DNA of 64,000 nucleotides, from assembly GCF_003675385.1 (NCBI RefSeq), contig NZ_RCWZ01000001.1, positions 558,001 to 622,000 on the forward strand, read 5' to 3'. Of this stretch, positions 9,880 through 18,214 are shown piece by piece. The stretch comes from Mucilaginibacter kameinonensis. Its GTDB lineage: Bacteria; Bacteroidota; Bacteroidia; Sphingobacteriales; Sphingobacteriaceae. The notes beneath the pieces are model-generated. The model searched no databases and was not told the origin of the DNA. It was given only the letters and a program-made list of their open reading frames with translations. Position 1 is the first letter of the stretch; each line of letters starts with the position of its first letter. Position numbers and translations under genes: made by a program.

Positions 9880-10563
9880 TTACAGCGCCTGAACCGGAAT
9901 GTCCAGCAATTCGTACTCGGGCCAGCCGGTAAAGTCATAATGCCACCATTCGGTTGAGATCACCTTAAAGCCATATTTGGCCATTACGGTTTTTAACAGC
10001 TCGCGATTGGAAATTTGCTGTGCCGGTAAATCCATGTAGTTTGCACCGGCCTTGCGGCTGAAACTATCAAAGCCCGTTGGCATATCCAGCTCCTTCCCGG
10101 TTTTAAGGTTAATAAGTGAAAGATCGATAGCACAGCCCCGGTTATGCTTTGATCCCTTGCGCGGGTCGGCTACAAAATTGGTATCGGGGGCCATTTCATA
10201 AAAATTGACGGTTATCGAATATGGCCGGTATGCATCGTAAATTTTAAGGCCAAGTCCCTGGGTTTTTAATTCGGCCTCCACCTGCTGCAGTGCTTTTACC
10301 ACAGGCAAACGTGCAAATGCCTTAGCCGTTGTATACATGCGGCGGTGCATGAAATTGTTGGTGGTAGCATACCGGAGGTCTAAGACTATCTGCGGAATAT
10401 ATTTTTTGATCTCGACAAGCTGTTTATCTGGATTGGCCTTAACCTGTACTTTATAACGGGCAACGCCGCATATTTTTGTACTGTCGATATACTTATAATG
10501 CTGCGCGCTAACATGCAATGAGCCGACGACAAATACCAATAAGATCAAATATCTGCGAAGCAT
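9880..10563 (-). CDS. D-alanyl-D-alanine dipeptidase, VanX/DdpX type (peptidase M15)
   Basis: 227 aa with signal peptide MLRRYLILLVFVVGSLHVSAQ. Zinc ligands and catalytic residues fit VanX: SKHNRGCAID (His140, Asp147) and EWWH (Glu205, His208), with the substrate-binding Arg in YDAYRPYS (Arg113). It should hydrolyse D-Ala-D-Ala or related peptides in the periplasm. It follows alanine dehydrogenase by 1 nt on the same strand, so the two are probably co-transcribed. That pairing suggests recycling of alanine from cell-wall peptides rather than vancomycin resistance, for which no vanHA genes are nearby. Confidence 0.87.
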   Translation of the reverse strand: MLRRYLILLVFVVGSLHVSAQHYKYIDSTKICGVARYKVQVKANPDKQLVEIKKYIPQIVLDLRYATTNNFMHRRMYTTAKAFARLPVVKALQQVEAELKTQGLGLKIYDAYRPYSITVNFYEMAPDTNFVADPRKGSKHNRGCAIDLSLINLKTGKELDMPTGFDSFSRKAGANYMDLPAQQISNRELLKTVMAKYGFKVISTEWWHYDFTGWPEYELLDIPVQAL

Positions 10564-10564
10564 A

Positions 10565-11791
10565 TTATCTGTGAGATACGATCAGCAGGTCAAGATCTTT
10601 ACATGGGATGGAGAAACGCTCGCCGATATGTTTATTGGTGAGCTGGCCGTGGTAAATGTAAACCGCGTTCCGCACGCCCGATTTTTCCCAAATCAGGTTT
10701 TTGATGCCGCCCATATCGCCAATATCAAGCAGAATAGGTGCAAAAATATTGGTGAGCGCATAGGTAGCCGTACGGGCAACACGCGACGCGATATTAGGCA
10801 CGCAATAATGGATTACATCATATTTGCGGAAAACCGGGTGGGTGTGGTTAGTAACTTCAGATGTTTCGAAGCAGCCACCCTGGTCGATACTTACGTCGAT
10901 AATTACCGAGTCGCGCTTCATGCGGCTAACGGTGGCCTCTGAGATAATACATGGGCTGCGACCGTCTTCGGCACGGAGCGCGCCAATGGCAACATCGCAG
11001 GTGGTGATGGCTTTCTCCAATACAATAGGCTGAACAACAGAGGTGAAAACCCGGTTGCCAATATTGTTTTGCAGGCGGCGAAGCTTGTATATTGAGGGGT
11101 CGAACACTTTAACTTCGGCACCAAGGGATATCGCGGTACGCGCGGCATACTCTCCTACTGTACCTGCACCAAGAATCACGATTTCTGTAGGTGGAACACC
11201 GGTTATGCCGCCCAGCATCAGGCCCTTGCCTTCAAAAACATTGCTTAAATATTCGGCAGCAATGAGGATAGAGGTTGCGCCTACAATTTCGCTCATGGCC
11301 CTTACTACGGTCAAAATATTGCCTTCATCACGAAGATGTTCAAAGCTTAAGGCCGTGATTTTTTTAGCCATGAGGGCTTGAATATTTTCGGCTTTGAGCG
11401 TAGCCATTTGCAGGGTGGAGATCAGGAGCTGTCCCGGCTTCATCATTTCAATTTCCTGCGCGGTGGGCGGGGCTATTTTGATGATGATATCGGCTTCATA
11501 AACCTTTTTGGTATCATAAACTATCTGGGCCCCCTGTTCGCTATAGTCTTTGTCCGAAAAATTAGCGGCCTGACCCGCATTGCTTTCCAGTAATACATCG
11601 TGCCCATTGTTAACCAATAAAGCTACCGACAGCGGTGTTAAAGGCACCCGGTTTTCCTGGAAGGATACTTCTTTAGGAATGCCGATGTACAGCTTGTTTT
11701 TTTTGCTTTTTACCTCCAGCAACGATTCCTGGGGTTGCATCATTGCTTGTTTGGCAATATCCGAAAACCCGCTATAGATCCCTGAACTCAT
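10565..11791 (-). CDS. ald: Alanine dehydrogenase
   Basis: 408 aa from ATG 11791 (MSSGIYSGFSDIAKQ). The N-terminal motif IGIPKEVSFQENRVPLTP is the alanine dehydrogenase/PNT signature, and GAGTVGEYAARTAISLGA is the NAD-binding glycine-rich loop. It interconverts L-alanine and pyruvate with NAD. The frame stays open upstream to 11947, but that extension would overlap tsaE and lacks family similarity. It sits between tsaE upstream and the VanX-like gene downstream, all on the same strand. Confidence 0.9.
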   Translation of the reverse strand: MSSGIYSGFSDIAKQAMMQPQESLLEVKSKKNKLYIGIPKEVSFQENRVPLTPLSVALLVNNGHDVLLESNAGQAANFSDKDYSEQGAQIVYDTKKVYEADIIIKIAPPTAQEIEMMKPGQLLISTLQMATLKAENIQALMAKKITALSFEHLRDEGNILTVVRAMSEIVGATSILIAAEYLSNVFEGKGLMLGGITGVPPTEIVILGAGTVGEYAARTAISLGAEVKVFDPSIYKLRRLQNNIGNRVFTSVVQPIVLEKAITTCDVAIGALRAEDGRSPCIISEATVSRMKRDSVIIDVSIDQGGCFETSEVTNHTHPVFRKYDVIHYCVPNIASRVARTATYALTNIFAPILLDIGDMGGIKNLIWEKSGVRNAVYIYHGQLTNKHIGERFSIPCKDLDLLIVSHR

Positions 11792-11844
11792 GATGTATTG
11801 TTTTAAAGGCTGTTGAAGATAATAAAAAACGATGGATGATAAAA

Positions 11845-12261
11845 CTAAATATTTTCGATGCTGATGAGGCGCGAGCTGGCGTCTGATACTTCGATCCTGA
11901 CAGTGGTATAATGGATGGGAAGCAGGTCCGGAATTTTTTCGGGCCACTCAATAAAGCAGTAGGCATCGCTGTAAAAATATTCCTCGTAACCCATATCCAA
12001 CGCTTCGGTTTGGTTTTTTAGGCGGTAGAAATCAAAGTGAAAGATCCGGCTATCACGGCCAATATACTCGTTAACAATAGAAAACGTTGGACTGGTGGCC
12101 TGTTCGGTTACCCCCAACTGTTCGCACAAGGTTTTGATGAGCGTGGTTTTCCCGGCCCCCATTTCGCCATAAAAAAGAAAAATTTTGTTCCCCGCCGAAT
12201 TGGCCAAAATGGCTTCGGCAGCCTGCGGTAACTGGGATAGTGAATTTACAGATAGTTGCAC
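11845..12261 (-). CDS. tsaE: tRNA N6-threonylcarbamoyladenosine biosynthesis ATPase TsaE
   Basis: 138 aa from a GTG at 12261. The Walker A motif is GEMGAGKTTLIK, followed by the switch-like TSPTFSIVNEY and the C-terminal HFDFYRL; all are TsaE hallmarks. TsaE works with TsaB and TsaD to attach threonylcarbamoyl to A37 of tRNAs. The open frame extends to 12381 with an ATG there, but that would run into the hydrolase gene and past the promoter box at 12285-12292. The GTG start gives the usual family length (about 140 aa). Confidence 0.88.
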   Translation of the reverse strand: MQLSVNSLSQLPQAAEAILANSAGNKIFLFYGEMGAGKTTLIKTLCEQLGVTEQATSPTFSIVNEYIGRDSRIFHFDFYRLKNQTEALDMGYEEYFYSDAYCFIEWPEKIPDLLPIHYTTVRIEVSDASSRLISIENI

Positions 12262-12284
12262 GTGTAATGATGTTGTTCTATATC

Positions 12285-12292
12285 CAAAAATA
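12285..12292 (-). promoter_or_regulatory. -7 promoter box TATTTTTG for tsaE
   Basis: An exact TAnnTTTG match on the minus strand, 24 nt before the proposed GTG start of tsaE. No TTTG -33 element was seen at 19-21 nt spacing. It supports the short tsaE start. Confidence 0.4.
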
Positions 12293-12307
12293 CTCAAAAT
12301 CCCTAAA

Positions 12308-13288
12308 TTATAAATTGGCCGTAAGTGCTTTAAAAAAGGCATCTTTAGCTTCAATATGCGGGATGTGACCGCAATTGTCAAATTCGATCAGCTTGCAGCC
12401 GGGAATCTTCTTAGCGGTTTCCGGGCCTAATATTTTATACTGCCCGTGTTTAGCTTTCTCTTCGTCGCTGAGTAACGCTTTGCCAACTATGGTTTTATCC
12501 TCTTTGCCGATAAACAAAACTGTAGGCACTTTAATCAGTCCGAACTCGTAACAAACAGGCTGCTCGTAAATCATCTCAAAGGTTAACGCGGCTACTTTAG
12601 CATAGCGCGGGAAATCGGCACTTTTACTTACCCCTGCGCCAATATTAACCAGGTAGTCATACTCGGGTTTCCATGAGGTGAAGTAGGATGTTTGATAGTA
12701 TTTCTTAACGCTTTCGTAGCTGGTTTTTAACTCGGCTTTGTAATCATCTTCGGCACTGTTATAGGGTACAAAAGTTCGGTAATCCTCCAAGCCGATAGGA
12801 TCTTCAAGCAGTAGTTTTTCCACCCTGTCGGGATACATCAGCGTAATGCGGGTAGCCAGCATCCCTCCCATGGAATGACCCATTAGTGTGATTTTCTGTA
12901 TGCCTAAACTATCCAGCAGGTTTTTATTAAATCGCGCCAATTGGTGAAAGCTGTAATGAATAAACGGCTTGGACGATTTGCCAAACCCGATCTGATCGGG
13001 TACAATCACACGATAGCCTTTCCCGCTTAGTACTTTAATAACATCCGTCCAATAGTAACCACCAAAGTTTTTGCCGTGAAAAAGCATAACAGTTTTACCG
13101 TTGGGGACAGGTGGCTTTACATCCATATATGCCATGCGGAGATCCTCCCCTTCAACCTTGATGGGCATAAAGTTTACCGGATATGGATACTTTACGTTTT
13201 CGAGTGTGATGGAAAGGGTATCAGTTGATTGGGCCTTGACAACGATGTTTGCCAATACGAAAGCGAGAACTAACAGTATTTTACGCAT
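12308..13288 (-). CDS. Secreted alpha/beta hydrolase
   Basis: 326 aa from ATG 13288 (MRKILLVLAFVLANIVVKAQ), a clear signal peptide; the longer frame to 13453 runs into repeat DNA and is rejected. The fold shows HGKNFGGYYW (oxyanion hole), the nucleophile elbow GHSMGG, an acid residue in the FIGKEDKTI region, and CGHIPHIE with the catalytic His. The substrate cannot be read from the sequence. It is upstream of tsaE with 46 nt between, on the same strand. Confidence 0.85.
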   Translation of the reverse strand: MRKILLVLAFVLANIVVKAQSTDTLSITLENVKYPYPVNFMPIKVEGEDLRMAYMDVKPPVPNGKTVMLFHGKNFGGYYWTDVIKVLSGKGYRVIVPDQIGFGKSSKPFIHYSFHQLARFNKNLLDSLGIQKITLMGHSMGGMLATRITLMYPDRVEKLLLEDPIGLEDYRTFVPYNSAEDDYKAELKTSYESVKKYYQTSYFTSWKPEYDYLVNIGAGVSKSADFPRYAKVAALTFEMIYEQPVCYEFGLIKVPTVLFIGKEDKTIVGKALLSDEEKAKHGQYKILGPETAKKIPGCKLIEFDNCGHIPHIEAKDAFFKALTANL

Positions 13289-13436
13289 ACAGAAGAGACA
13301 GGAGACGGAATTAAATGTTTGGCCCCTGCTGCCTAAAAAGGGAGTTTGACCTGGAGGTGACGATTGCGGCCTAAAGTAACAAGTTCGCAAGCGGGAAGGT
13401 GACAGGATGATATTTAACAATGCAAAATATTCATTA

Positions 13437-13558
13437 CCGTTGGTTTTAACCAACGGAATAAAAGTTGAAAGGTCCTGGCTTTAGCCCAACTATACAAGCG
13501 GATTAGGCTGAAGCCCTCTCTTATTGTTGTTCATTACTCCGTTGGTTAAAACCAACGG
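13437..13558. repeat. Composite palindromic repeat (CCGTTGGTT family) in a 437-bp gap
   Basis: Two 20-bp palindromes, CCGTTGGTTTTAACCAACGG (13437-13456) and CCGTTGGTTAAAACCAACGG (13539-13558), enclose two smaller ones, GGCTTTAGCC (13477-13486) and GGCTGAAGCC (13506-13515). The whole can fold as one long hairpin or four small ones. It lies between minus-strand genes at 12308-13288 and 13726-16236. The rest of this gap holds a terminator and no visible gene. Confidence 0.8.
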
Positions 13559-13677
13559 CAACGAAGCTTTATCTACCTGTAAGCTATATCACCAAGCTTA
13601 AACAGAAGTTGCGAAGAGCCGTCATTGTTGCTAAGGATGGCAAAGGGAAGAAGAAATGAATAGTCATGTAAACAAAA

Positions 13678-13704
13678 AAAGTCCCACCACAAAGGCGGGA
13701 CTTT
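13678..13704 (-). terminator. Terminator of the TonB receptor operon
   Basis: Arms AAAGTCCCACC and GGCGGGACTTT (one mismatch, 5-nt loop) start 22 nt past the receptor stop and are followed on the minus strand by a T run. Confidence 0.75.
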
Positions 13705-13725
13705 CAGTTAATAGTTTAAATGTTA

Positions 13726-16236
13726 TCAGGATTTTTTATTGCTATTAAACCCAAAAGGAACAACCACCTTGAAGCTGATATTACGACCCATGTTAAATAT
13801 GCCGGGGTGTACGCCTTCAGGTACGTTAGGATTATCAAAATACTTAAGCCTGCTCATGTTTGATTGATAGTTAACATTGGCAAGGTTAGTACCTTCAACA
13901 AAAAGTTTAATAACCGGCTGACCCGCTTTGTTAACAATGTTGCCTCCAAAACCTGCGCTTAACAGGTTGTAGCCTGCTGTATAGGTTTCTGTGCCGTATG
14001 CAGCGAAAAAGCGGTCTTGAGCGCTATAGTGGTCAAAGCCAACAAAGGCATAAATGCTTTTGATTTTACCAAAGCCGCCGTTAAATGTGCCCCGCAACTC
14101 GGAATGTGTGTGCAAAGGAGGTATAAAAGGCAGGTATTTTAAACTGTCCGCAACCGGGCCGCCATTGCCTTTGTTTTCGCCATAGGTTAAGCTTAAGGCG
14201 TTTTCAAAATGCAGCCATGATATAGGGTGCAGGTCTACATTTACCTCGCCGCCATAAATGCGGGCTTTGCTTTGCACATAAGTAAATGTGGTATAACCCT
14301 GTGTATAAACCGGACTGCCATCGGCAGCTAATACCTGTTGCTGGTAAATATAGTTTGACAAATTGTTATTAAACACCTCAACGCTGGCCGAAATATTAGG
14401 CAAGGTAAGGAAAGTGCCTATATCTTCCTGCAAACTGAACTCCGGTTTGAAGTTTTTATCACCGATGTGGTAGATCTGTGAGCCTGGATCCGGGCCGTTG
14501 GCCGAAATTTCAGCTATACTTGGTGCCCTGAAACCGCGGGAAATATTTCCTTTGATCAGGAACGCGTCCGACACATTATAAGTTGCTCCGAAACTGCCTG
14601 AAAATCCGCTGAACCTTTTGTTAAAGGCGTCAAACTGTTTGGTCACGTTTGCAGTGGTTTCGGGATTGCTGCCGGTATATAACTGCGGGAAGCCATTGCG
14701 GCCAAGTGTGTCAACATACGCCGCGCTATTGCTGAACGAGCGGGTATCGTACCTTGCACCTGCCGAAAGGTCAAGCTTGCCGAAGCTCTTTTTTATCACA
14801 AAGAAAGGGCCTACATCAAACTGGTGGTAAGCCGGTATAGGGAAATCCGTCGCGTCGCCGATGGTGTTGTTTTGATACTGACCGTTAATGCCGAAGGTTG
14901 TTTCATACTCGTTGCCGATGTTGAAGTTATATTTAACATCATAGGTATAAGTAGTTAGGTGCAGGTTAAGCCCGGCAATGTCACCGGCTTCGGGGTGGGT
15001 AAATTCACGGCGGTGGCTGTATTGATAGCCCAGGTTAACTGCCAGGTTTCCGTTGCCTAAAATAAAGTTACTGTTATTGTAAATGCGGTAAAGTTGCACA
15101 TGCTGGTGCAACGTAGGGATGCTATACGAGTTTAAAACAGACTGCGGAACAATTGGCCTGAAAGCGTCATCCTCGGTAATTTGGCGGGTAAACTTGCGGG
15201 TAAGCGAGTCGCGACTTCCATCGGGTATAGCCTGTTCATCATCAAATACTGAAGCATGCAGGTATGAATAACCCCATGATTTATTAAGGCCTACCATTAC
15301 ACGGGCATCTTTTTCGCGGTAGTTAGTAGCGTATACACGGCCATCGTGCTCATTTTGATAGTCTTTGCTGCCTTTGGCCGAGATCACCGTACCCCAGATA
15401 AGGCCGTTTTGGTTTCCCTGTAACCTGAATGAACCATTATATAGCCCCTGGTTTGTGCCATATAATCCCTGCACCGAGCCGAGGATCTTCCCTTCGGGTA
15501 CCGGAGCCGGTGATATCAGGTTCACCACACCGCCGATTGCATCTGAACCATAAGTTAAACTTGCAGGTCCTTTGATCACCTCAACCCTGTCGATAGAGTT
15601 TTGATCTACTTCAATACCATGCTCATCGCCCCATTGCTGACCTTCCTGGCGTATACCATCCTGCAGGGTGATCACCCTGTTGTAGCCCAGGCCATGAATA
15701 AATGGCTTTGATACGTTGGGGCCTGTAGTAACTGCGCTTACACCTGGCAGGGTAGCTATCTGATCAATAATATTGCCGGATGCCGCACGCTGCTCCAAAT
15801 AGGTTTTACCTACTGCAACCATTGGTACAGGGCTGCGCTTTATTTCGGTGGCTTTGCTTACACCGGTAATAACAACTTCACCGGCTTCAAGCGATGAGGT
15901 TTGCATTTTAACATCAAATACACTTGTTTTTGAAAAGTCGACCCGTTGGTTAACGGTTAAATAGCCGATATAAGTTACCTGAACAAGGAAAACGCCTTTA
16001 GGAACGCTGCCGAAGCTGTATTTGCCGTTTACATCGGTAATAGCCCCTTTGCGTAAATCCGGAATGTTTACTGTAGCGCCAATGATTGGTTTGCCGTCGG
16101 CTTTATCGGTAATAGTACCCGAAAGGTTGCCAATGGCATCTTCGGTTTTATTGTTTATAGTAATAGTATACTTGTTAGCAAATGCAGAAACCTGCACAAA
16201 CAACAATATAATGAAGCTTATAAGCTTTAATTTCAT
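13726..16236 (-). CDS. TonB-dependent receptor, probably for a metal or metal complex
   Basis: 836 aa. It has a signal peptide (about 1-20), then a CarboxypepD_reg-like domain (about 36-110, SGTITDKADGKPIIGATV), a plug domain (about 125-245, with GLGYNRVITLQDGIRQEGQQ and VEVIKGPASLTYGSDAIGGV), and a 22-strand-type barrel ending in a short basic tail. Such receptors import scarce ligands with energy from TonB-ExbBD. The gene 76 bp upstream encodes a His/Cys-rich exported protein, which suggests a metal ligand; this is inference. The receptor and its partner share the promoter at 16665-16672. Confidence 0.9.
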   Translation of the reverse strand: MKLKLISFIILLFVQVSAFANKYTITINNKTEDAIGNLSGTITDKADGKPIIGATVNIPDLRKGAITDVNGKYSFGSVPKGVFLVQVTYIGYLTVNQRVDFSKTSVFDVKMQTSSLEAGEVVITGVSKATEIKRSPVPMVAVGKTYLEQRAASGNIIDQIATLPGVSAVTTGPNVSKPFIHGLGYNRVITLQDGIRQEGQQWGDEHGIEVDQNSIDRVEVIKGPASLTYGSDAIGGVVNLISPAPVPEGKILGSVQGLYGTNQGLYNGSFRLQGNQNGLIWGTVISAKGSKDYQNEHDGRVYATNYREKDARVMVGLNKSWGYSYLHASVFDDEQAIPDGSRDSLTRKFTRQITEDDAFRPIVPQSVLNSYSIPTLHQHVQLYRIYNNSNFILGNGNLAVNLGYQYSHRREFTHPEAGDIAGLNLHLTTYTYDVKYNFNIGNEYETTFGINGQYQNNTIGDATDFPIPAYHQFDVGPFFVIKKSFGKLDLSAGARYDTRSFSNSAAYVDTLGRNGFPQLYTGSNPETTANVTKQFDAFNKRFSGFSGSFGATYNVSDAFLIKGNISRGFRAPSIAEISANGPDPGSQIYHIGDKNFKPEFSLQEDIGTFLTLPNISASVEVFNNNLSNYIYQQQVLAADGSPVYTQGYTTFTYVQSKARIYGGEVNVDLHPISWLHFENALSLTYGENKGNGGPVADSLKYLPFIPPLHTHSELRGTFNGGFGKIKSIYAFVGFDHYSAQDRFFAAYGTETYTAGYNLLSAGFGGNIVNKAGQPVIKLFVEGTNLANVNYQSNMSRLKYFDNPNVPEGVHPGIFNMGRNISFKVVVPFGFNSNKKS

Positions 16237-16312
16237 GATGAAAATTTAAGAAAATTGATAATTACCGTTTAATGATAACGGAGTTGTTTTTAAGAAAAAA
16301 TATAGGACAGCG

Positions 16313-16645
16313 TTAAGCCCTAACCGGAGGTGCCCTCCCGGCCGAAAGAATAAGCGCGATGCTTATAAAGTCATAATCGCCAGGCTTAAAAACATGATCG
16401 GATGTTACGAGGGGTATTAAAAATGAGGTATTGCTAACTGCCACCGCATCGGTATGGTGCATGGCATCGCACATTAAACATTTTTCTTTAATGGTTTGCC
16501 GGCCCTCTGCCAGGTGGTTGTGTTTGGTGATTCCCTTAATGAGGGCATGCTGGTGCGAATAAACCATATATTGCCCGGCCACAAAGCAGATAAGCAGCAG
16601 CCACGCGAATACAATATGTAGGCGGTTTTTTTTCACAGTCAACAT
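16313..16645 (-). CDS. Small His/Cys-rich membrane-anchored protein (DUF2946-like pattern)
   Basis: 110 aa. One N-terminal membrane segment (FAWLLLICFVAGQYMVY) is followed by a His-rich stretch (HQHALIKGITKHNHL), a CxxC site (EKCLMCDAMHH) and a C-terminus ending RAPPVRA. The CxxC-with-histidines and terminal RxPP pattern resembles small DUF2946-type proteins seen near copper and zinc genes, but I cannot confirm the family. It probably binds a metal at the periplasmic side and lies directly upstream of the TonB receptor on the same strand. Confidence 0.7.
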   Translation of the reverse strand: MLTVKKNRLHIVFAWLLLICFVAGQYMVYSHQHALIKGITKHNHLAEGRQTIKEKCLMCDAMHHTDAVAVSNTSFLIPLVTSDHVFKPGDYDFISIALILSAGRAPPVRA

Positions 16646-16664
16646 TCCATATAACGGAATACGG

Positions 16665-16672
16665 CAAAAGTA
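16665..16672 (-). promoter_or_regulatory. -7 box TACTTTTG for the His/Cys protein and TonB receptor
   Basis: Exact TAnnTTTG on the minus strand, 19 nt before the ATG at 16645, giving a short leader of about 12 nt. No TTTG -33 at the usual spacing was found. Confidence 0.45.
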
Positions 16673-16719
16673 AGTATTAAAACGCGAATATTAATGCAAC
16701 ATTGTAACAATAATGTGGT

Positions 16720-16818
16720 GTTCATGGTTCATAGATGATAGTTCATGGTTTTGATGTTTGTTAGGAAAAGGCCACTTTGCATCATTTTACTATGAACTAT
16801 CATCTATGAACCATGAAC
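16720..16818. repeat. Perfect 27-bp inverted repeat (GTTCATGGTTCAT family)
   Basis: The arms 16720-16746 and 16792-16818 are exact reverse complements, 45 nt apart. The element lies between divergent genes 16313-16645 and 16838-17188. The same ATGAACCATGAACTAT core recurs at 49470-49609. Confidence 0.85.
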
Positions 16819-16823
16819 TAATC

Positions 16824-16831
16824 TATCTTTG
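16824..16831 (+). promoter_or_regulatory. -7 box TATCTTTG abutting a start codon
   Basis: Exact TAnnTTTG on the plus strand. Only 6 nt separate it from the ATG at 16838, so transcription would begin at or next to the start codon. Confidence 0.4.
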
Positions 16832-16837
16832 CCAATT

Positions 16838-17188
16838 ATGACACCTGCCGAGATCAATAAAAAATGGGATGTGCTGCAGCAGCGAATAGCTGAGGACTTT
16901 GACAACGAAAAGCCTGATATTAAAGTGATGCTTTTTTTGATCGGGGTCCAGGAGTTGGGGCAAGGTCCGCGGAAGTTTAGCAAGCGCCAAAAGGAGGAGC
17001 TGATGCATATTGCTACCTGCCGCTTAATGAGTATGATGGGCTTTTACGAACTTGAAGGCCTTGACCAGGATGGCTGGCCGCACTGGAAACGCATAAAAGT
17101 GATCCCTAATTATACCCTGCTTGAGCAGGAAATGCTCATGAAATCGCTCATCGTAAATTACTTTGAGGAGATGGATGGGGAAAATTAG
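16838..17188 (+). CDS. Conserved-looking hypothetical protein, 116 aa
   Basis: Start taken at ATG 16838 (MTPAEINKKWDVLQQRIAED); an in-frame TTG at 16829 lies inside the -7 box and is rejected. The protein is soluble and mostly helical, with a KFSKRQKEELMHIATCRLMSMMGFYEL segment (split here by its two Met residues) and a tryptophan-bearing DGWPHWKRI turn. No signal peptide or catalytic motif is visible. I have a sense of similar proteins in other Sphingobacteriales but no named family. It may be leaderless, judging from the adjacent -7 box. Confidence 0.7.
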   Translation: MTPAEINKKWDVLQQRIAEDFDNEKPDIKVMLFLIGVQELGQGPRKFSKRQKEELMHIATCRLMSMMGFYELEGLDQDGWPHWKRIKVIPNYTLLEQEMLMKSLIVNYFEEMDGEN

Positions 17189-17244
17189 TGAGTGGTTTAT
17201 TGGTTGATTAGGTGAATGGTTGAGATAGCTTGTATTTGCTATCT
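17187..17244. repeat. Single copy of the GTTGATTAGGTG repeat plus a small hairpin
   Basis: The core GTTGATTAGGTG at 17203-17214, within AGTGGTTTATTGGTTGATTA, begins at the stop codon of the preceding gene. A hairpin AGATAGC/GCTATCT (17223-17244) follows. The core also occurs at 48463, 48806 (inverted), 60543 and 60579 (inverted). Confidence 0.55.
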
Positions 17245-17302
17245 TCAATTGGCTTAAAAAAATCAACGTAATCATCGAAATCAAAACAATCAACTGTCCG
17301 AT

Positions 17303-18016
17303 ATGAAGAAACTTTTTACTTTAAGCGTTCTGCTATTAACCCTTACGGCTGCCTTTGCCGGACCGCCTAAAAATCAGTATGTACGCATCCATACTACTTA
17401 TGGCGATTGCATCCTTCGCCTGTATAATGAAACGCCTTTGCACCGGGATAATTTTATCAAGCTTACCAAAAAAGGGTTTTATAATGGTACGCTGTTTCAC
17501 CGGGTGATCCAGAATTTCATGATCCAGGGTGGCGACCCGGATTCAAAAGATCCGATAAAAGCCAAACCGGGTGCCGAGCTGGGCAACGGTGATGTTGGTT
17601 ATACCATTCCGGCCGAATTTCGTGACAGTATTTTTCATAAGCGCGGGGTGCTTGCCGCGGCGCGTGATGATAATCCTAAAAAAGAATCAAGCGGTTGTCA
17701 GTTTTATATTGTAGAGGGCAAGCGCTTCACCGATGGTAAGCTGGATACGCTGGAAAATACCCGGCTTAAAGGCCGTAAGATCCCAACCTGGCAACGGGAA
17801 TGGTATAAATCAGTTGGCGGTTCTCCGCACCTTGATCAAAACTATACCGCTTTCGGCGAAGTAGTGTCGGGTATAGATATGGTAGACCGCATCGCCGCCG
17901 TTAAAAAAGACGGGAATGATCGCCCTAATACCGATGTACCCATGACGGTTGAGTTGCTGAGTAAAAAGGAATGTAAGCAGTTAGATAAAATTCTTTTTCC
18001 GAAAGCGAATCCATAA
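17303..18016 (+). CDS. Cyclophilin-type peptidyl-prolyl cis-trans isomerase, exported
   Basis: 237 aa with signal peptide MKKLFTLSVLLLTLTAAFAG. The cyclophilin core is clear: YNGTLFHRVIQNFMIQGGDP contains the FHRVI and FMIQGGD active-site strings, and CQFYIV and AFGEVVSGIDMVD follow. An insertion around residues 150-175 (TLENTRLKGRKIPTWQREW) is typical of Bacteroidota periplasmic cyclophilins. It should catalyse proline isomerisation during folding of exported proteins. It stands alone between two repeat-bearing gaps. Confidence 0.92.
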   Translation: MKKLFTLSVLLLTLTAAFAGPPKNQYVRIHTTYGDCILRLYNETPLHRDNFIKLTKKGFYNGTLFHRVIQNFMIQGGDPDSKDPIKAKPGAELGNGDVGYTIPAEFRDSIFHKRGVLAAARDDNPKKESSGCQFYIVEGKRFTDGKLDTLENTRLKGRKIPTWQREWYKSVGGSPHLDQNYTAFGEVVSGIDMVDRIAAVKKDGNDRPNTDVPMTVELLSKKECKQLDKILFPKANP

Positions 18017-18021
18017 AAAAT

Positions 18022-18155
18022 GTCATTTCGAACGAGGAACGAGAGAGAAATCTTATACGCCTCGCACAGCCAACATGTAAATTCGCTATGCATGCCGCTC
18101 GTATAAGATTTCTGTTTCTCCCTCCCTCTTCCTTCCCCAGCTCAGCCGAAATGAC
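18022..18155. repeat. Inverted repeat, GTCATTTCG...CGAAATGAC family
   Basis: Outer 9-bp arms GTCATTTCG (18022-18030) and CGAAATGAC (18147-18155), inner 14-bp arms AGAAATCTTATACG (18046-18059) and CGTATAAGATTTCT (18100-18113), all perfect. It lies between two plus-strand genes. Confidence 0.8.
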
Positions 18156-18214
18156 AATTTTGTCGTAGTTTCGTAATTCAAATTAAATCCGAAATCGAAC
18201 ATTCGAAATCTCAC

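Noticed and set aside
9880..11791. Vancomycin-resistance cluster based on the VanX-like gene
   Set aside because: No VanA/VanH/VanRS genes nearby; the neighbour is alanine dehydrogenase, pointing to D-Ala-D-Ala recycling.
11792..11947. N-terminal extension of alanine dehydrogenase
   Set aside because: It overlaps the 3' part of tsaE, and the family N-terminus begins at the ATG at 11791.
13289..13453. N-terminal extension of the alpha/beta hydrolase
   Set aside because: It reads through repeat DNA; the signal peptide begins at 13288.
13437..13558. CRISPR-like reading of the palindromes
   Set aside because: Only two 20-bp copies, no unique spacers of constant length, no cas genes in the window.
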